Positions 42,999-56,185 of a DNA stretch of 64,000 bases are shown piece by piece. Position numbers and translations under genes: made by a program. Every line of letters begins with the position of its first letter. Position 1 is the first letter of the stretch. The notes below the pieces were generated by a model. It saw only the letters and a list, made by a program, of their open reading frames with translations, had not been told where the DNA came from and searched no databases. This DNA comes from Straminergon stramineum. Lineage: Eukaryota; Streptophyta; Bryopsida; Hypnales; Calliergonaceae. The stretch lies in the NCBI GenBank assembly GCA_963920665.1, contig OY987272.1:18853001-18917000 (forward strand), in the 5' to 3' direction.

Positions 42999-45435
42999 GG
43001 TTGCCGCAGGAGCACATCCACTGAACCAAAATTGTATAGCACTGCCGAAGAGGTTAACCTATCTAACGTAAGACGATGGAGAACTCGGAGCAAACTCTTC
43101 GATCAGCAGCGGATTCAGGACAAGAGCGAAAAAGAGAAACCCGCGGGACCGCGGGTATCAATCGCAAATTCGGACACCTTGACCTCTTTAATATCACTTT
43201 CTCTAATATCGCCTCCTTGTTCTTGCTTCGGAAATCGGAACGGGAGTCAACGGACGCGCCATCCCAGTTCAAAATACCACTCCATCCGGTTTCGCTGTTG
43301 TTGCACTTTGACATGTTGTGACTTTAATTTTGATCTATACTTTAATTTTATTTTGAATATTGACTAGGGCTTTGTGTTGGTGTTGATTCAAATTGATATT
43401 CAAAGAAACACTTGCACAAAATTACTTAAGTTAGAAAGTTTTGTATTTGAGATATGGAGCTTGAGAACATCTATGAGATTCTTACAACAAAAAAATAAAT
43501 AATTATGATATTTCATTTTAGGGCACTACTAATAAATGATTTGAAATGCAAAATTATAACAAACAATTAATTCTCATAACTCCAATAAGTCTTGTGTCTA
43601 TAAAGCAATTGTACTATTCATTCGTAGCATCTCTAACATCTAAATTGTCTCAAGCTTAGTTGATCATAAGAATCCATTAAACAAATGTTCCACCAAATAT
43701 GAGATTAATGTCGCAATAAATATTTCTTTAACTCACGATGGTGGATGTTTTGGTTGTTTGATGTCCAAATCTAAATCTTCTAAGCTTTTATGGTATTTTT
43801 TAATGCATTTTCAATAATACTATCAAGTTCTAATTTAATGTAAACATAAATAGATTCTTTATGTAGTTGTAGTTATGAGGAGTTCAAAAGGCAATTCTTC
43901 TTGTCCATTCTTGAGGCATTGAATGCCTCAAAGAAAGAAAGAAAGAAAAAAGACTTGGTTTGTTATTAACCTCTAAATGCCTAGGGCCATTTTTGAACTT
44001 CTACAAATTTGCTCTAAATTGGACAAAAATCCATCATTTTGATAAGTTGTATCTGTTTTTTAAATTTGTATCTGTACAAATTCCAACTAGACATGTTAGA
44101 GATTACATGGGAAAAGAAAACATAGCAATATCACTTATAGATTGAAAGATTATAATGTTTGATCATGAGGGTGTTAAAATTGCAAAAGTGATTTGAAGTC
44201 TTTCAATCCTCTTTTCACATGTCAAATCTAAAAAATTGGTCACCAAAAAAATATGAGGTTAGAGAGCCTAACATTGCATAATCCCAACCAATTTATGGCT
44301 CGACAAAATCTACTCTACAATTTTTTTAAATGAATTTCTAATGTATTTTTTTCTCCGAGATCTAGTGTATCGGAGGCTCATTTCCAAGAGCCATCAACAC
44401 TACAAAAAGCCAAGATTTCAATGGACCCCCCTGCACTAAATCTTGGATAGAGAAATCATAATCAATCATTTACAAAACGAGATTTTTGATGCTAAAACTA
44501 GACTTCAAAAAGAATTTTTCAGAAACACTACTAATGGCCACTAAATCCCTAACCCAGTATCACTTCATTCTTCCTCTAGCCACACCCTCACAATGATAAG
44601 TGCAGGCTTATGTAGTAAGCCTACACCAAACCTAGCACGCTGTCTGTCAATATGGGAAATCGCTGTGATATTTGCCACGCATAATCCCAACAACTGTCAT
44701 TTGGTGTCCTTATTAGTACTACAAAGGAAAAACAACAGCCATAACATAAATTCCAGCTATGCAACTTACAACAGAAGCATCAAAATTTCATGTAATTAAG
44801 TTACCAGTTGGCTGATTTGCAGTTGCATTCAGTTGGAGATAACAATGGCAGAATTTTCAGTGTCATTGTGAACCTCCAATTCTGAATCAAGTAACTTACT
44901 GACAACTAACAACTTTGGAGCACCGTAACCCACACCACAGGAAAATAACAACATGATTGTATAACTTAGCTGCACATTCACCTAGATAACCTATGTACTG
45001 TACTGTACACGACCTACTCCTAAGTATGCTTTCAATCATCTCCCAAGTGAGGATATGATTCCAGTAATAACTTACCCCCTGTGCATCCAAGTGGACATTT
45101 TATGGATGCGGAGAAAATAGGATTTGTGGAATATCAAGTTCATCAAATACTATAATCTCCAAATCCGCATGATAGATTCTCTTACAAATTGCAGATTCAT
45201 ACTCATCAGTAAGACAGTTGGCTTTAAATCTCAACCTTAAAAACTTCAATAACCGAGTAGTTCTCAAATTATTCTGGATTTTCTAGATCCAACAAAGAAA
45301 AGCTCCTCACTTACGTGACGCTCAGGGGTTAATCAGTGCACAGATAGATCAACACTAGCTGATATCATGCAGACATCATGGAAAAACCTCAACCTCCTGT
45401 ATTTTAGGCCAGATGTATGCTCTAGTATTGCTGAG
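42999..45435. other. SLU7 upstream region and gene-free stretch
   Basis: The first ~350 bases upstream of SLU7 are moderately GC-rich and include a small palindrome, cccgcgggaccgcggg, near 43139, probably in the promoter or 5' UTR. Beyond 43330 the DNA is AT-rich. Open frames at 43960, 44593 and 44896 have no recognisable content. Confidence 0.45.
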
Positions 45436-45438
45436 TTA

Positions 45439-46193
45439 TGGTATGTTCCCACCTGGTGTTAGGGAGGAACGTGTTTAAAATACAGAATTGGAGAATAGTG
45501 GGCACAGTTAGTAGGAGTAAGGTTCGTTATTATCCAGACCTCCCAGTAAAAATAGGTTTGTAAATTCTGGGACTACAATTTACCTTCCAGTTCACACATG
45601 TTTTGATTTTGCTGTTAAATGTTATGCCATGACAGATGGGACAAGTGACTTGACAGTGGTTTGTCACACCAGAAGAGAGTTCTTAAGAAGTATGGAAGGG
45701 AAGTGGGCCTCCTCTGTGCAGCTTGATTTTTTTTAAATCATTTTGTAATTGTGTAGTTATAGCAGCATCATTGCAGGTGATTTCAGAAATTCACTTCTGT
45801 TCTTCACATCTCTTGCTGCGCCATGCATTTTGTCTAAGTTAATTATTTGTCTTTTTTAGTGGATCCTATCCTTAAAACCAGAGATAAGTCCTTCACTGAA
45901 GCCATCATTGCTAGTTAATTGGCCCACTTCACTGCCATTAAGTAAAAGTGGTCACTTAAGAGTGAAATCTTCATTTTCCGCTGATTTTCAGTCTACATAG
46001 AAGTGGACACAAATCTCGCAAAGTTTGCTACAGTGACCTCATACCATTTTCTCACCACCGCTCTTATCTGCTGCCAGGTTGGCAGACATGTAGGATCAGC
46101 ATTCCCCAATGACTGCTGGTTTGAACAACCACACCTTCATACTACCTAAATTGGCTCAAAACTTGACCCTTAAGGCCGGGTGGGAACATACCA
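45439..46193. mobile_element. 755-bp non-autonomous DNA element with TTA duplication
   Basis: Left terminus TGGTATGTTCCCACCTGG is mirrored by CCGGGTGGGAACATACCA at the right, one mismatch in 18, and both are flanked by TTA (45436-45438, 46194-46196). There is no open frame of note. A three-base TTA/TAA duplication is typical of PIF/Harbinger, but the TIR differs from the element at 2.8 kb, so it is a separate family. Confidence 0.8.
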
Positions 46194-46196
46194 TTA

Positions 46197-49100
46197 TTAA
46201 AAGAGTGAGGTGGTTGATCTTCAACTTTGCCACTTGAAGTTCAAAATCATTGTTCAAGTGTTTCATTTCAGAAGATATCCTACTATTAGTAGTGGTGATA
46301 AGCTAGCTACACGAATGTTTGAAGGAAGTTAGAAGAAAGTTGAAATCTCCAATTCAAGCATACTAAAATAGAATGGCTTAGCTTTTAATACAACAAGATG
46401 CATACCTAAAAACCTATTGTGATCAATTTATGTCATCAATTAACATGATAAATTTCATTGGTCAAAATGGGCATACCACAACATTGGAAGGTCAGAAAAA
46501 CAAAATTATAAGACACTCACACTTGTTGCTTGTACAACTAGTGGTTCAAGGCAGATACTTAGGCTCGTATCTGTCTGCTCACGTACTAACAACATTGTTA
46601 TGGAAGTAATCAATATTGAAATTCTATTACAAGTTACAACATTTTTCTTAAGTTGTGGATATTTGTCCATTCATTTGGAGCTAGTTCATGAATAGCATAT
46701 CAAACAAAGTTACCCTTAATTATCCTTTTGATATGACATTTTACATTATATTTTTAAAAATATATTGAATCCCATCAAAGAAGTGAGATTTGTGGGAATA
46801 TTATGCCACTTCTAACAAATTATAATTTCATTTAGTAAATTATCTCATGACTACTATATTAATTGGTGATCATATTCAATTGGTACCAAATGTGTTTTAT
46901 TATCTTTGAACATTTCTATCTTTGTAAGTAAAATAAATATTACCCATACATAGTTTATACTGTGAGACTAAAATTACAATTGTGGTTAATTATATTTATT
47001 TATTTTTGACAAAGATTCACTACATCTCCACCTTCCAATACTATTGATAGAAAAATGAGTGTCCTCTGATTAGTGTAATTAGAATGTTAATTTAAACAAA
47101 GATAATTTAAAAGGGAGCTAGGTAGTTTTTTTTAATGAGCTTTTAGAGCCCATGCAAGTGAAGATATCACATTCACATATATTTCTTTCAATAGGTCTAA
47201 AAGTTCACTATTTTTGATGCAAATGTCATTTGGCATATGTAACTTGAAAAAATATAAAAATAAAACAAGTGGAGTTAGCCCATTTTTCCAAAAAAGATTT
47301 GTATTACTAGTAGTATAATAAATAGTAATAATTCTATTGTAAATAATATTTTATTCTTTTATTGAAAGTTTATTAAAACTTAACTATCATAAATACTTAT
47401 GGATTTAATATTAAAGAAAATCTTCGATTTTAGTCACTCTCTATCTATAAATTTTGAATTTTGAATGTAAAATTTGTTAACTCTTCATTTACGATTTTAC
47501 AAAATCAAAAGTTAAAAAAACTGAAAATTCACAAATTTAAAGACTTGGAGATTTAAAATTTTCAACATTCAAAATTTATAATTCAAATTTTAAAATATTT
47601 GTTTTCAAAATATAGAGCAATAGAGCACTAAATAAACACCACCACTAATCCTCCAATCTATTCAAGACATACTATTTTGTGTGTTGTTATTACATTTAAA
47701 ATGATATTTGGTATTTGGTACTAGCTTAGTCAAAAATATCATATTTGATAGAAATACTATTGCATAATAAAACATATCATATCATATAGTACCTAAAAAT
47801 TTAAAATATTAAATAATAAGAAAATATGAGATTAATAAATTTAGAGAATACAAAATTTGAAATTTACAATTTTAAGCAACCATTGTCATTGGTTGTAGTA
47901 TAAAGAACATTGATTGAAGTTTTGGTGTTGAAATAACAACCCACCATCTATCCATGCAAAACATGTAGAAATTAATTATTTTTGTCGCCTTTCGAGCTTA
48001 AGATAACCTTTCATGTCTTTATGCACAGCTCATTTCCAAATTTTTTTTCTTTTCATTGAGACACATACTTCAAATTTCATCTATCCAACCCTCATTGCTA
48101 CCTAATTACCACATTGAATTTTACAAAATTTTACATAAAATGTGAATCTTTTGCATATCAGAGCATCATCAACTTTAGATACACCAAAAAAAGTAGCCTT
48201 TTAAAATTCTATAGTTACTCTCATTTAAGAAATATATGCTGAGAGAATTAAGAATCATTTTTTATTTCCATTGAGACTCAACAAAAAAAAGACATTTTAA
48301 TATTAGAAACTATATTCAAATGCTCATTTGGATACTTTTGGATCTAATTGCTTATGAGTTGGATCACAAAAAGAAGAAGAAAATAGCTTATAAATGGTCA
48401 AATAATATTTATCAATACAAAATATAGATGACTTTTCATCATTAATATTTTATGTACATATCTTTGTGTGATTATGTACAAGAAACATCTAATATATTGT
48501 TCCAATACTTGAGATTTTTTCTAGAGTATTTTAAGAAAAATATATTTTTAAAACAAAACAAAACATGGTCAATTAATAGACCTTTACAAAAAAATTATAC
48601 TAAGAAGATCAAGCACTGAAAAATTCTCTAAGTAGGAGAACTATAAAAGTATAAAATTGATCAACAAAAATAGTTTGTGAGGCATTATAATATATCAAAA
48701 GTAGGACAATAATAAAAAAATAAATAGAAATTGGCCCATTTATATCAACTCTATGAAGATGTTCATTCACCAAATGAACCATTTTCATACCCTAAGTTTT
48801 CGATTTCTATTGTCAATTTGACTATCATGTGTAAAGAGAGTTATCAAGTTGTTCCATTTCCATTACTAAGTCAATTAGAAGTGTAATTATCTCATGAGAG
48901 TTGAAATAGTGGATTCTTAAGATTTAGAAGAGTCAAGTTGATAGGATTTGAAAAGCATCAAATTAACTTTACAACTTTTCAAGTGAAGAGTTGTTCTCAC
49001 AGTTTTGAGACTATAAGTCCAAAGGTCTATTTTCTTTTTCTTTAGTTCATAGAAGTTGTATGACTCAGTGTACTCTTGCAATTTCATTTGTAAACTTCTC

Positions 49101-50801
49101 AAGCATTAAATTTGCAATTGTCAATTCATTTTGGTTGTGTGAGTTGCATTTGGCTATTTAGTTAAGGGATTCGGCCTGTGGCTGTGTGTGTAGGGACTGA
49201 GGAGCTATGGTCAAGTTGACTTGGAGAACTGTGTAATTGTATGGTGGTCTAATTGATGCGTGATAATTTATGCTTATATTTTTTTTATTATTGTTAAATC
49301 TTTACATGTGTGTGTTTGGAATTATAGGCTAATTCATTGTGTACTTGTGCTTGTATTAATGGACTGAGAATATCGTCATTTTGATTGTGTATTTTAAGTA
49401 TAAAAGTTGTGTCACAAAATTACTAAGGAAATTAATTGATTAATTGCCGAGTGTAGCTAATATAATTTTTGATCTGTGTGGTCGTATGATTATTGGTTGA
49501 GTAATCCATTTGGCTAGTTGGCTAAGAGTTCAGTATAGGAGCTGTGGGGCAAATCGACGAATTCTTAAAAGAATTAATTGTCAAATGTGGAAGTGTTTGT
49601 TTTATGGTGTATAAGTCCAATCAGTTGTGGGAATGTGAGGTAGATTATGTTAACTAATTGACATCTTGGGTAATTGACTTATTGTTTGTTGTATGCCAAT
49701 TGTTGAATTGCTAGAATGATCAAATTGTTAAGTGTTAAATCTATGAGCAATTCGCAATTCGCAATGTATGTCCATGTGAGAAATTAATCAAATTTGCATT
49801 GGTCAATTCAACAGTATAGTGATGTGTTGAATTATTTAGTCTTACAAAAGATCAAGTTGTCTAGTTCAAGTATTAAATTATTATGAATTTAAATTTCTAA
49901 GTTATTGTATCCATGAGTGTGTGTTTGTAACAATTGCAAGTTGTTATCTATGTCAAGTTAACTCCAAGCTATGATGCTAGTTGAATTGCCAACATATGTT
50001 TGAATTGAATCAATGCATATGTGAAGTCCATCAAATTGATGTAGAATAATGAGCAGTCTACTAGACAGTGATAGATTTCAATTGTTTGTCAAATTGAGCA
50101 AATCTACAAAGTGTAAGACCAAATGATTGATTAAGTCTAATTGATGGAGTATTGGTTGAGTTCTACTTGTTAGTCCCAAATAGACATGGTCCAGTTTCAA
50201 CAGAGATAGCTTGTAAAGCAAATTGACGAATTTAGTCTTGGATTAAACTAAATTATATATTATAGTTGAAATCTGTAATTATGTCAAATCTCATATATAG
50301 CATATCCAATAGTTGAGATTTGTTTTGATAAAAGAAGTTAATCAAGTTGATAGTGGAGTTTGTAGTAGGTGGCAAGTCGACTGAACTTAGAAAATGGAGT
50401 AGTGCACGGTCATAGGTCCAATTCCTTAGTAGGAAAGTTGTAAACTTGGTACAAGTCTAATTGATCCAATTACCTCCAAATAACAAAGACTAAGTCTAAT
50501 TGACCATAAAGGAAGATGGAATGAATGGGCTAACGTGAAGAATTGATCAAGTCCCAAGAAAGAATTAATCATTTTTTGTGAATATTTAGGATTGCACGAA
50601 AATAGGGGATTGAATTCTTTGACATAAAAATTGCAATTAACTTAATACTATTTAGATGGATGAGAGAAAGAAAAGAAGATTAAATTTATATGCAAGTTAA
50701 TTGCCATGTTATAAATATCTATACAATATTATTAAGTGGCTAGAGCATGCATAAAGACAAATTGACAATCCCCTAATAAATTGACTTGAAATTTGACATG
50801 A
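46197..50801. other. Gene-free AT-rich stretch
   Basis: No supported gene. From about 49100 to 50760 the plus strand is biased toward T, G and A with little C and keeps returning to words such as aattgatcaag, caaattgacgaa and gtctaattga. It has no long frame. It may be a decayed long element; its type cannot be told. Confidence 0.45.
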
Positions 50802-50806
50802 GCCAC

Positions 50807-51930
50807 TGTCACGACCCTCATTACAAGGCGTGCCCGTGCCACCTTGGTGAGCAAGGGGGACATTGGGGGTGACTCCCCAAGCCTTGCAAGAGATGAGGTG
50901 AGGGGGACTAGGAGTCCTGAGCGATCAGAGTGATGTAGTGCTCTGATCCGGACGAATTTGGGGGCGTGTGATAGACGCTTGGAAAGATCTTGAGAAGACG
51001 CTTCTAGCCGTCCAAAGAACGCGTGATTTGGACTTGCGAGTCAAAAGTTATGGGCGTTCAAAGTTGGGGGTGTCCCAGTCGCGCCGGGAGTGCCCTGGCC
51101 GCGCCGGGAGTGTCCCGAATCTATGGAGGGCAATAGCTTTGCGAGTACTTGTCCAAATGGAGCAAGTGAGTATTCCATCGGCATCTACGCGTCACGTAGA
51201 TGTCGAAAATGGGGTCGCATGTGCGATTTTGATCCCGGACCGCAAAGTTATGCCGGGTGGAAGTTCGGGGGTCCCAAACTAGTGCGAATCGGGAGAAACG
51301 GGGTGGTCTTCCAAAACCAAAGGGTGTTTGAGAGTCCCCCTTGACATACAAGGGGGGGGGGGGCTGCTGAATCCTGCAGAGAGTACTATGAGGAGGGGTG
51401 GTCTCCCTCTTCACTCCCGGATGGTGCCATGGTGAGCCTAAGTGGCCCCGGGTGGTGAGGCTAGTATTGGAGCCTCACCACCACTTGTGTGTTACCATGG
51501 AGTGCTTGTGCACTTCTTGATACCGGTTGGGTGGTGTCCCACTCCACACTAGGCCATGGTGTGAGTCCCGTTTGGTGAGTCCCGATTAGTAAGTCCCGAA
51601 ATGAGTTGGGTTGGGCCTAGTGGGGAGTTGGGTCCCATTCAAGGGCGGTTAGCACCGGTGGGAGTAGTGCCTCACCGAGTGCTTGGACATCAATGGAAGT
51701 TCCGCCCCATGTCATCAAATGACATGCCCGGTGTCTTGTGGGAGTTAAGTATTGGAAGGAAAGGATTGGGAGTCACGGAGGAATGGGGAACCCCGTGACT
51801 TGAGGTGGAACCTAACATTGTAGGTGCATGGCATGTGCAGTGTTAGGAGAGCGTGAACCTTAGTGGCATTAAGGTGTTAAGGGTTTGGAAAGTGAGCTTA
51901 AGGTGGTAAGTGTTACTAAGGGGCATGACA
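50807..51930 (+). mobile_element. Solo LTR (1124 bp) with perfect 5-bp target duplication
   Basis: Begins TGTCACGACC and ends GGGGCATGACA, giving TG...CA termini with an imperfect TGTCA/TGACA inversion. The bases GCCAC immediately precede (50802-50806) and follow (51931-51935) it. No second LTR or internal coding region is present, so this is a solo LTR left by recombination. It is far more GC-rich than the DNA on either side. Direct words recur inside (gcgccgggagtg twice near 51076-51108; gtcccg near 51560-51598), and a guanine run of about 13 lies near 51350. The start resembles Ty3/gypsy-type LTRs, but the superfamily cannot be settled without internal sequence. Short open frames within are not genes. 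Confidence 0.88.
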
Positions 51931-51935
51931 GCCAC

Positions 51936-54637
51936 ACACTAGACAAGATTGTGATGCCATCCATTAAGTCTATAATATAGCATTGGGGATTTGGACTGCG
52001 AAAAATTGACATTGAAGTATTTCCTTGGGTTTATTTCTTAAAACAAACCTAAAAATATGTAGATAAATATCCAAAATATGAAAAGGAGTGACCTAAGTCA
52101 CAAAAACGTTAGACTTATTGACTTTTCCTTAGGAATTAACCCCCTATACTATATTTCCCTGGATTTTATTGGGTAGACAAAATTTACATTACAACCATCA
52201 AAATAAAAAATTTTGAGTTTCAAAATGCAAGTAGAACTCCCTTTATATTTGTGGACTTCTATACAATATAGAACTAATTTTAAATTTTTGAATTTTTTCC
52301 ACATCCAAGTAGTTGCCCTAACATTTTGAATTATATTGGGACAACACCACCATTTTATCGAGCATATAATCTTGACATCTTTTCATGTTGTAAGGCAATA
52401 CCTCAACCACCGTCAATATCAAGAAAAGACCATCTTTTCAAAATTAGAAGATTGCCTTTTCAAAATTCAAATTCAAATTCTATAGAACAATGCCAACATA
52501 AGTTTTGAAAAAAAATTCCATTAGTAAGTTCATTTCGAAAGGTAAAAAATAAAATTGGAAAATGGTGGCATCCATCTTCATTATGAATTACTCCATACTA
52601 CATTCTATCATTATTGCCAAAGTTTTACTTGGAAAACACTCCAACAAGGAAATTGTTATTAGAAACATGCTCCATTTGACTACTTTTTGGACTATTCAGG
52701 GAATTTTAGACTAAACATATAGAGATCTCCAAATAATAACATCGTGGGATCCCACAATGTTTTTGTGTGGATCTCTCAATGTTTGTATAGATCTCTAAAT
52801 GTTTTTTTTATTGATCTTGTGCTATGTTGTATAGATCTCCCAATGTTTTGGATGATCCCCTACTTATCATTTTTTTCTCCCAATGACTATTATCAAACCT
52901 AGACTTTAAAAAGTCCAAAAGTAATTAAATGTGGCATAAACAATATAAATTTGCTATGTAGTCACCTATTTACATAATTCATTTAAATTCAAATCCAATA
53001 ATTTATTAGTTTTTGGTTTAATTCTTGAATTATTAAAAACAAAATTCTCATGTACAATATTTAATCTTTTTTTTTCTTTAAGCTTCATGTTTTCATTCAT
53101 AAAAATATTTCTTGTTTAGAAAAAACATAACAAATGAACTACAAATAATCTAGTTTTTTCTTTACTTAATAACTTCAAAAAATTCTAGAATGAAGAATAT
53201 TGTATTGTAGTTTGCATTCATGGAGCCTATAATCACATTCCTAAATGTAGGGTGATACACAAAATTGTTTTATGTTATAATATCATACACTATTACATAT
53301 ACATATGGTGAAATTCTCAATTTTTTTGTACGTAGATTGATATAATTTTTTTCCTTTTTTCAATAATGAACATTTTTGAATTTCATTTCAAAAGAAGGAA
53401 ATGAATTTTTTCAAATATAGTTTACACTCTCATTTGAAAATTCCAAAAATGAAAAAAATGAAAAAATTTAGTGCAATATGAACTTTGGGTCTTTAATAAT
53501 GGAATATTGAATTTTTAACTGTAGATTGCTCCAAAAATTTGTTTTATAACATGATGTTTTAAACAATAATGCACACTTTCAATAATTTGAGATTTTTCCA
53601 GCTAATTTGTATTTTATATGAATTTTCTTCACTTATTTTTATTAAAAACTCACAATGATTATTTTCAAATTTCCACTTGAATGATAAATTGAAAAGTTTA
53701 TGACTTGCTTAAAACATGTGATTTCATCCTCTTAGAAGGAATATAAAATCATTTTATTCATGTACAATCACAAAATTGAAGAGACCTAAGAAAATCATTT
53801 TATAGTTTAATCCAAAAGACTAGTTCCATTAACTTGTAGGCAATTTAGCCTATTAAATTCTACTAGAATTTCAATCTTATATATTTATTTCATGTGACCA
53901 TGTGTTGTCTATAAATATGGAAATTTCTATTAGTTTTGTGAAAAAATTATCATTGATTTCATTTTTATAGTAAAAAAGTGAAATAAATTGATAAATACGA
54001 AAAAAATTCAAATTAAATTCAAAGCTACAAGTAGCAATGAGAAATATTATGAAAATTCTTAATTGATTATCTAATTTTTTCCACTCAAAAATATCATTGT
54101 TGCTATCTATCAAGCTAAATTTAGCACTTGAATGTATAATTTTGATTGCTAAAATTCTAACATGTTTAGTATGTGAAAATCACTTTTTCTTGCACTTTTA
54201 TACAGATGTTGATTTTTTCCAGATTTTTTGGGTAGAAAATTCAAATAATTGTGATTTATTAAGTGATGCAATGTACAAGTAAAATTATTCTAGTTATGAT
54301 AAAGAATCATTATTTTGATTTTGATTTTTATCAAAAAAATAAGCTTCAAATGAGGGACATCATTTTTCAATTTAAACTTTAAGAATAATTTTTTAAGAAT
54401 AAAATACTAATGACAAGCTCAAAATGTTGTGTAATTTGAATCTAACCTGGGGAGACCGCAACTGCAATCTTTTTTTGAATTTTTGAAAATTTTAATATGG
54501 TGCAGAAGCAGAATATTGTTGGGCTATATCTTTTTAATTTAAAATCAAATACTTAAAATGGATATTTTCAAAATGTCAACCCGCTTCAACAAAAGAAATT
54601 AAGTTTTGAGACATAATATTTTATTTACGGTAAATTA
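51936..54637. other. Gene-free, very AT-rich stretch
   Basis: No supported gene, RNA or clear repeat border. Variants of ggatctcccaatgttt recur near 52730-52850. Confidence 0.5.
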
Positions 54638-54978
54638 GAGCATTCCCACTTGTCTTGCAAAATGGATGACTTGTCCAAGATGGCTTGCAAAATTGCCCCA
54701 TCCCTCTTGCAAAACGGATGAACTTGTTAAGAGGCCGGGCCAAAAGCCTTGGGTGTCTTGCAAAATGGTGTATGTGTGCAAGCCAAAGTGTGGCTTGCAA
54801 ATCGCATGAAACAAGAGCACTAGCACTTTCCCCCAAAGCACGGACCTTTAGCGCTATAGCCCATTGGATGGACCTTGCAAAATGGTCCAAATTTGGAAAT
54901 TTATAGCATGTTATGGGTGGGGCAGCTTGGCTTGCAAATTGGATGGCCCCGCATTTTGCAAGACGGGTGGTGATGCTC
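54638..54978. mobile_element. 341-bp Harbinger-type MITE (complete copy)
   Basis: Left terminus GAGCATTCCCACTTGTCTTG and right terminus (inverted) GAGCATCACCACCCGTCTTG are both followed inward by CAAAATG. TTA flanks both ends (54635-54637, 54979-54981). The interior is rich in the word cttgcaaa. Termini resemble the right end of the Harbinger transposase element at 2.82 kb (GAGCATCTCCACC), so that family may have mobilised it. Confidence 0.88.
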
Positions 54979-54981
54979 TTA

Positions 54982-55254
54982 AACTGCTAGGGCAAAAGCC
55001 TTGGGTGGCTTGCAAAACCAAGTTGTTTTGCAAGCCAAAGCATGGCTTTCAAATTGCATGAGACAAGAGCTCCAACACTTTTCTCAAAAACATGGACCTT
55101 TAGCGCTATAGGCCATTGAACGGACCTTACAAAATGGTCCAAATTTGGCAACTTGTAGCACATTGTGGGTGGGGCGGTCTAGCTTGCAAATTGGATGGCC
55201 CATGTTTTGCAAGCCAAGCCAATTCATCATCCAAGTGCATGGGTGGTGATGCTC
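54982..55254. mobile_element. 5'-truncated tandem second copy of the same MITE
   Basis: From gggcaaaagccttgggt at ~54988 this follows copy 1 from ~54735 base for base with changes (tagcgctatag, aaaatggtccaaatttgg, ttgcaaattggatggcc) and ends in ggtggtgatgctc + TTA (55255-55257). It lacks the left terminus and starts within 15 bases of copy 1's right TTA. Confidence 0.85.
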
Positions 55255-55324
55255 TTATAAGGTCATAGGCATGTCTTCCCCGGAGTCAATTTGCCTACAG
55301 TCCAAAATAGGAGTAATTGTGAGG

Positions 55325-55785
55325 TCCATTACCCTTAAAAGATGAACTGGTGACTGTGAAAATCATTTGTTTTGGTATAGTGTGAATTGTTAAACAATGC
55401 CAAGGAAATTTTTGTTCCAATGGATGACAAAGAATCTTCCTATATAAGATAGAAGTGAAATTGTTCATCCTTTAAATTTTGTGCAAAAATGAGAGATCTT
55501 GCATAGTAGTTTGACCTCCAATGAGTATTTTTGTTTATTTAAAGTAGATGACATCATGTGGTTCCAAAAGGGATGACTATTTCCACAATCATCCAGTCCA
55601 TCCTCTAAGTTTAAAAGAAAATGCAAAAGTACTCATTGGAAGTCAAACTACTGTAGAAGACTTCCCCTTTTCATCCAAAATTTGGAGGATGAATAGTTGC
55701 TCTTCTATCTTGTATAGAGAGATTTTTTTATCATTCAACAATTGAAAAATGGCTATGGCGTCATTTAAGGGTTAAGCACTTTGGA
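55325..55785. repeat. ~460-bp foldback element (family C)
   Basis: Arms 55325-55550 and 55570-55785 are inverted copies: ataagatagaag-tgaa-ttgttcatcc and gtagtttgacctccaatgagtattttt pair with the region 55610-55720. A further copy enters at the right window edge (63880-64000) and a fragment lies at 21840-21960. The open frame 55548-55745 is an accident of the arm sequence. Confidence 0.75.
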
Positions 55786-55894
55786 GGAACAATCTTGTAA
55801 GTTAGTAAATTGTGCAAATTATAGGATAGAACTACACCCAGTTTAGGCATTTTCTTGCCATTACAATTAGTGTTAACTCCAATTTAATATTATA

Positions 55895-56185
55895 AAAGAA
55901 CCACACCTAAAAGTATCTAATTAAGCATATAATTATAGTTCTCATTATTATATTGAAAATCTTTTTGAAGGGTCTTATTGGTAGTCAAAAGGGGGATACT
56001 AGATTCACTAAGAATGCATTTGTTATACACCATATGAATAAACTATGAATTTTTGAAATATTGAAAAAAGATGTTTCTAAGCTAACCTTAGGCTCTCATG
56101 AATAGTGGGAGTACATTTTAGGCAAGAATACATATAGATTGACTTTAGAAAGGGGTTGATTTTAGGTATAGAAACCTTGGGGATT
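55895..56185 (-). repeat. Dispersed repeat, copy 2 (inverted relative to 5160-5440)
   Basis: Reverse complement relative of the 5.2-kb copy; landmarks ctctcatgaatagtgggagtac and ttgggaattt-like arms are in the same order when inverted. It lies 100 bp beyond foldback family C. Confidence 0.7.
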
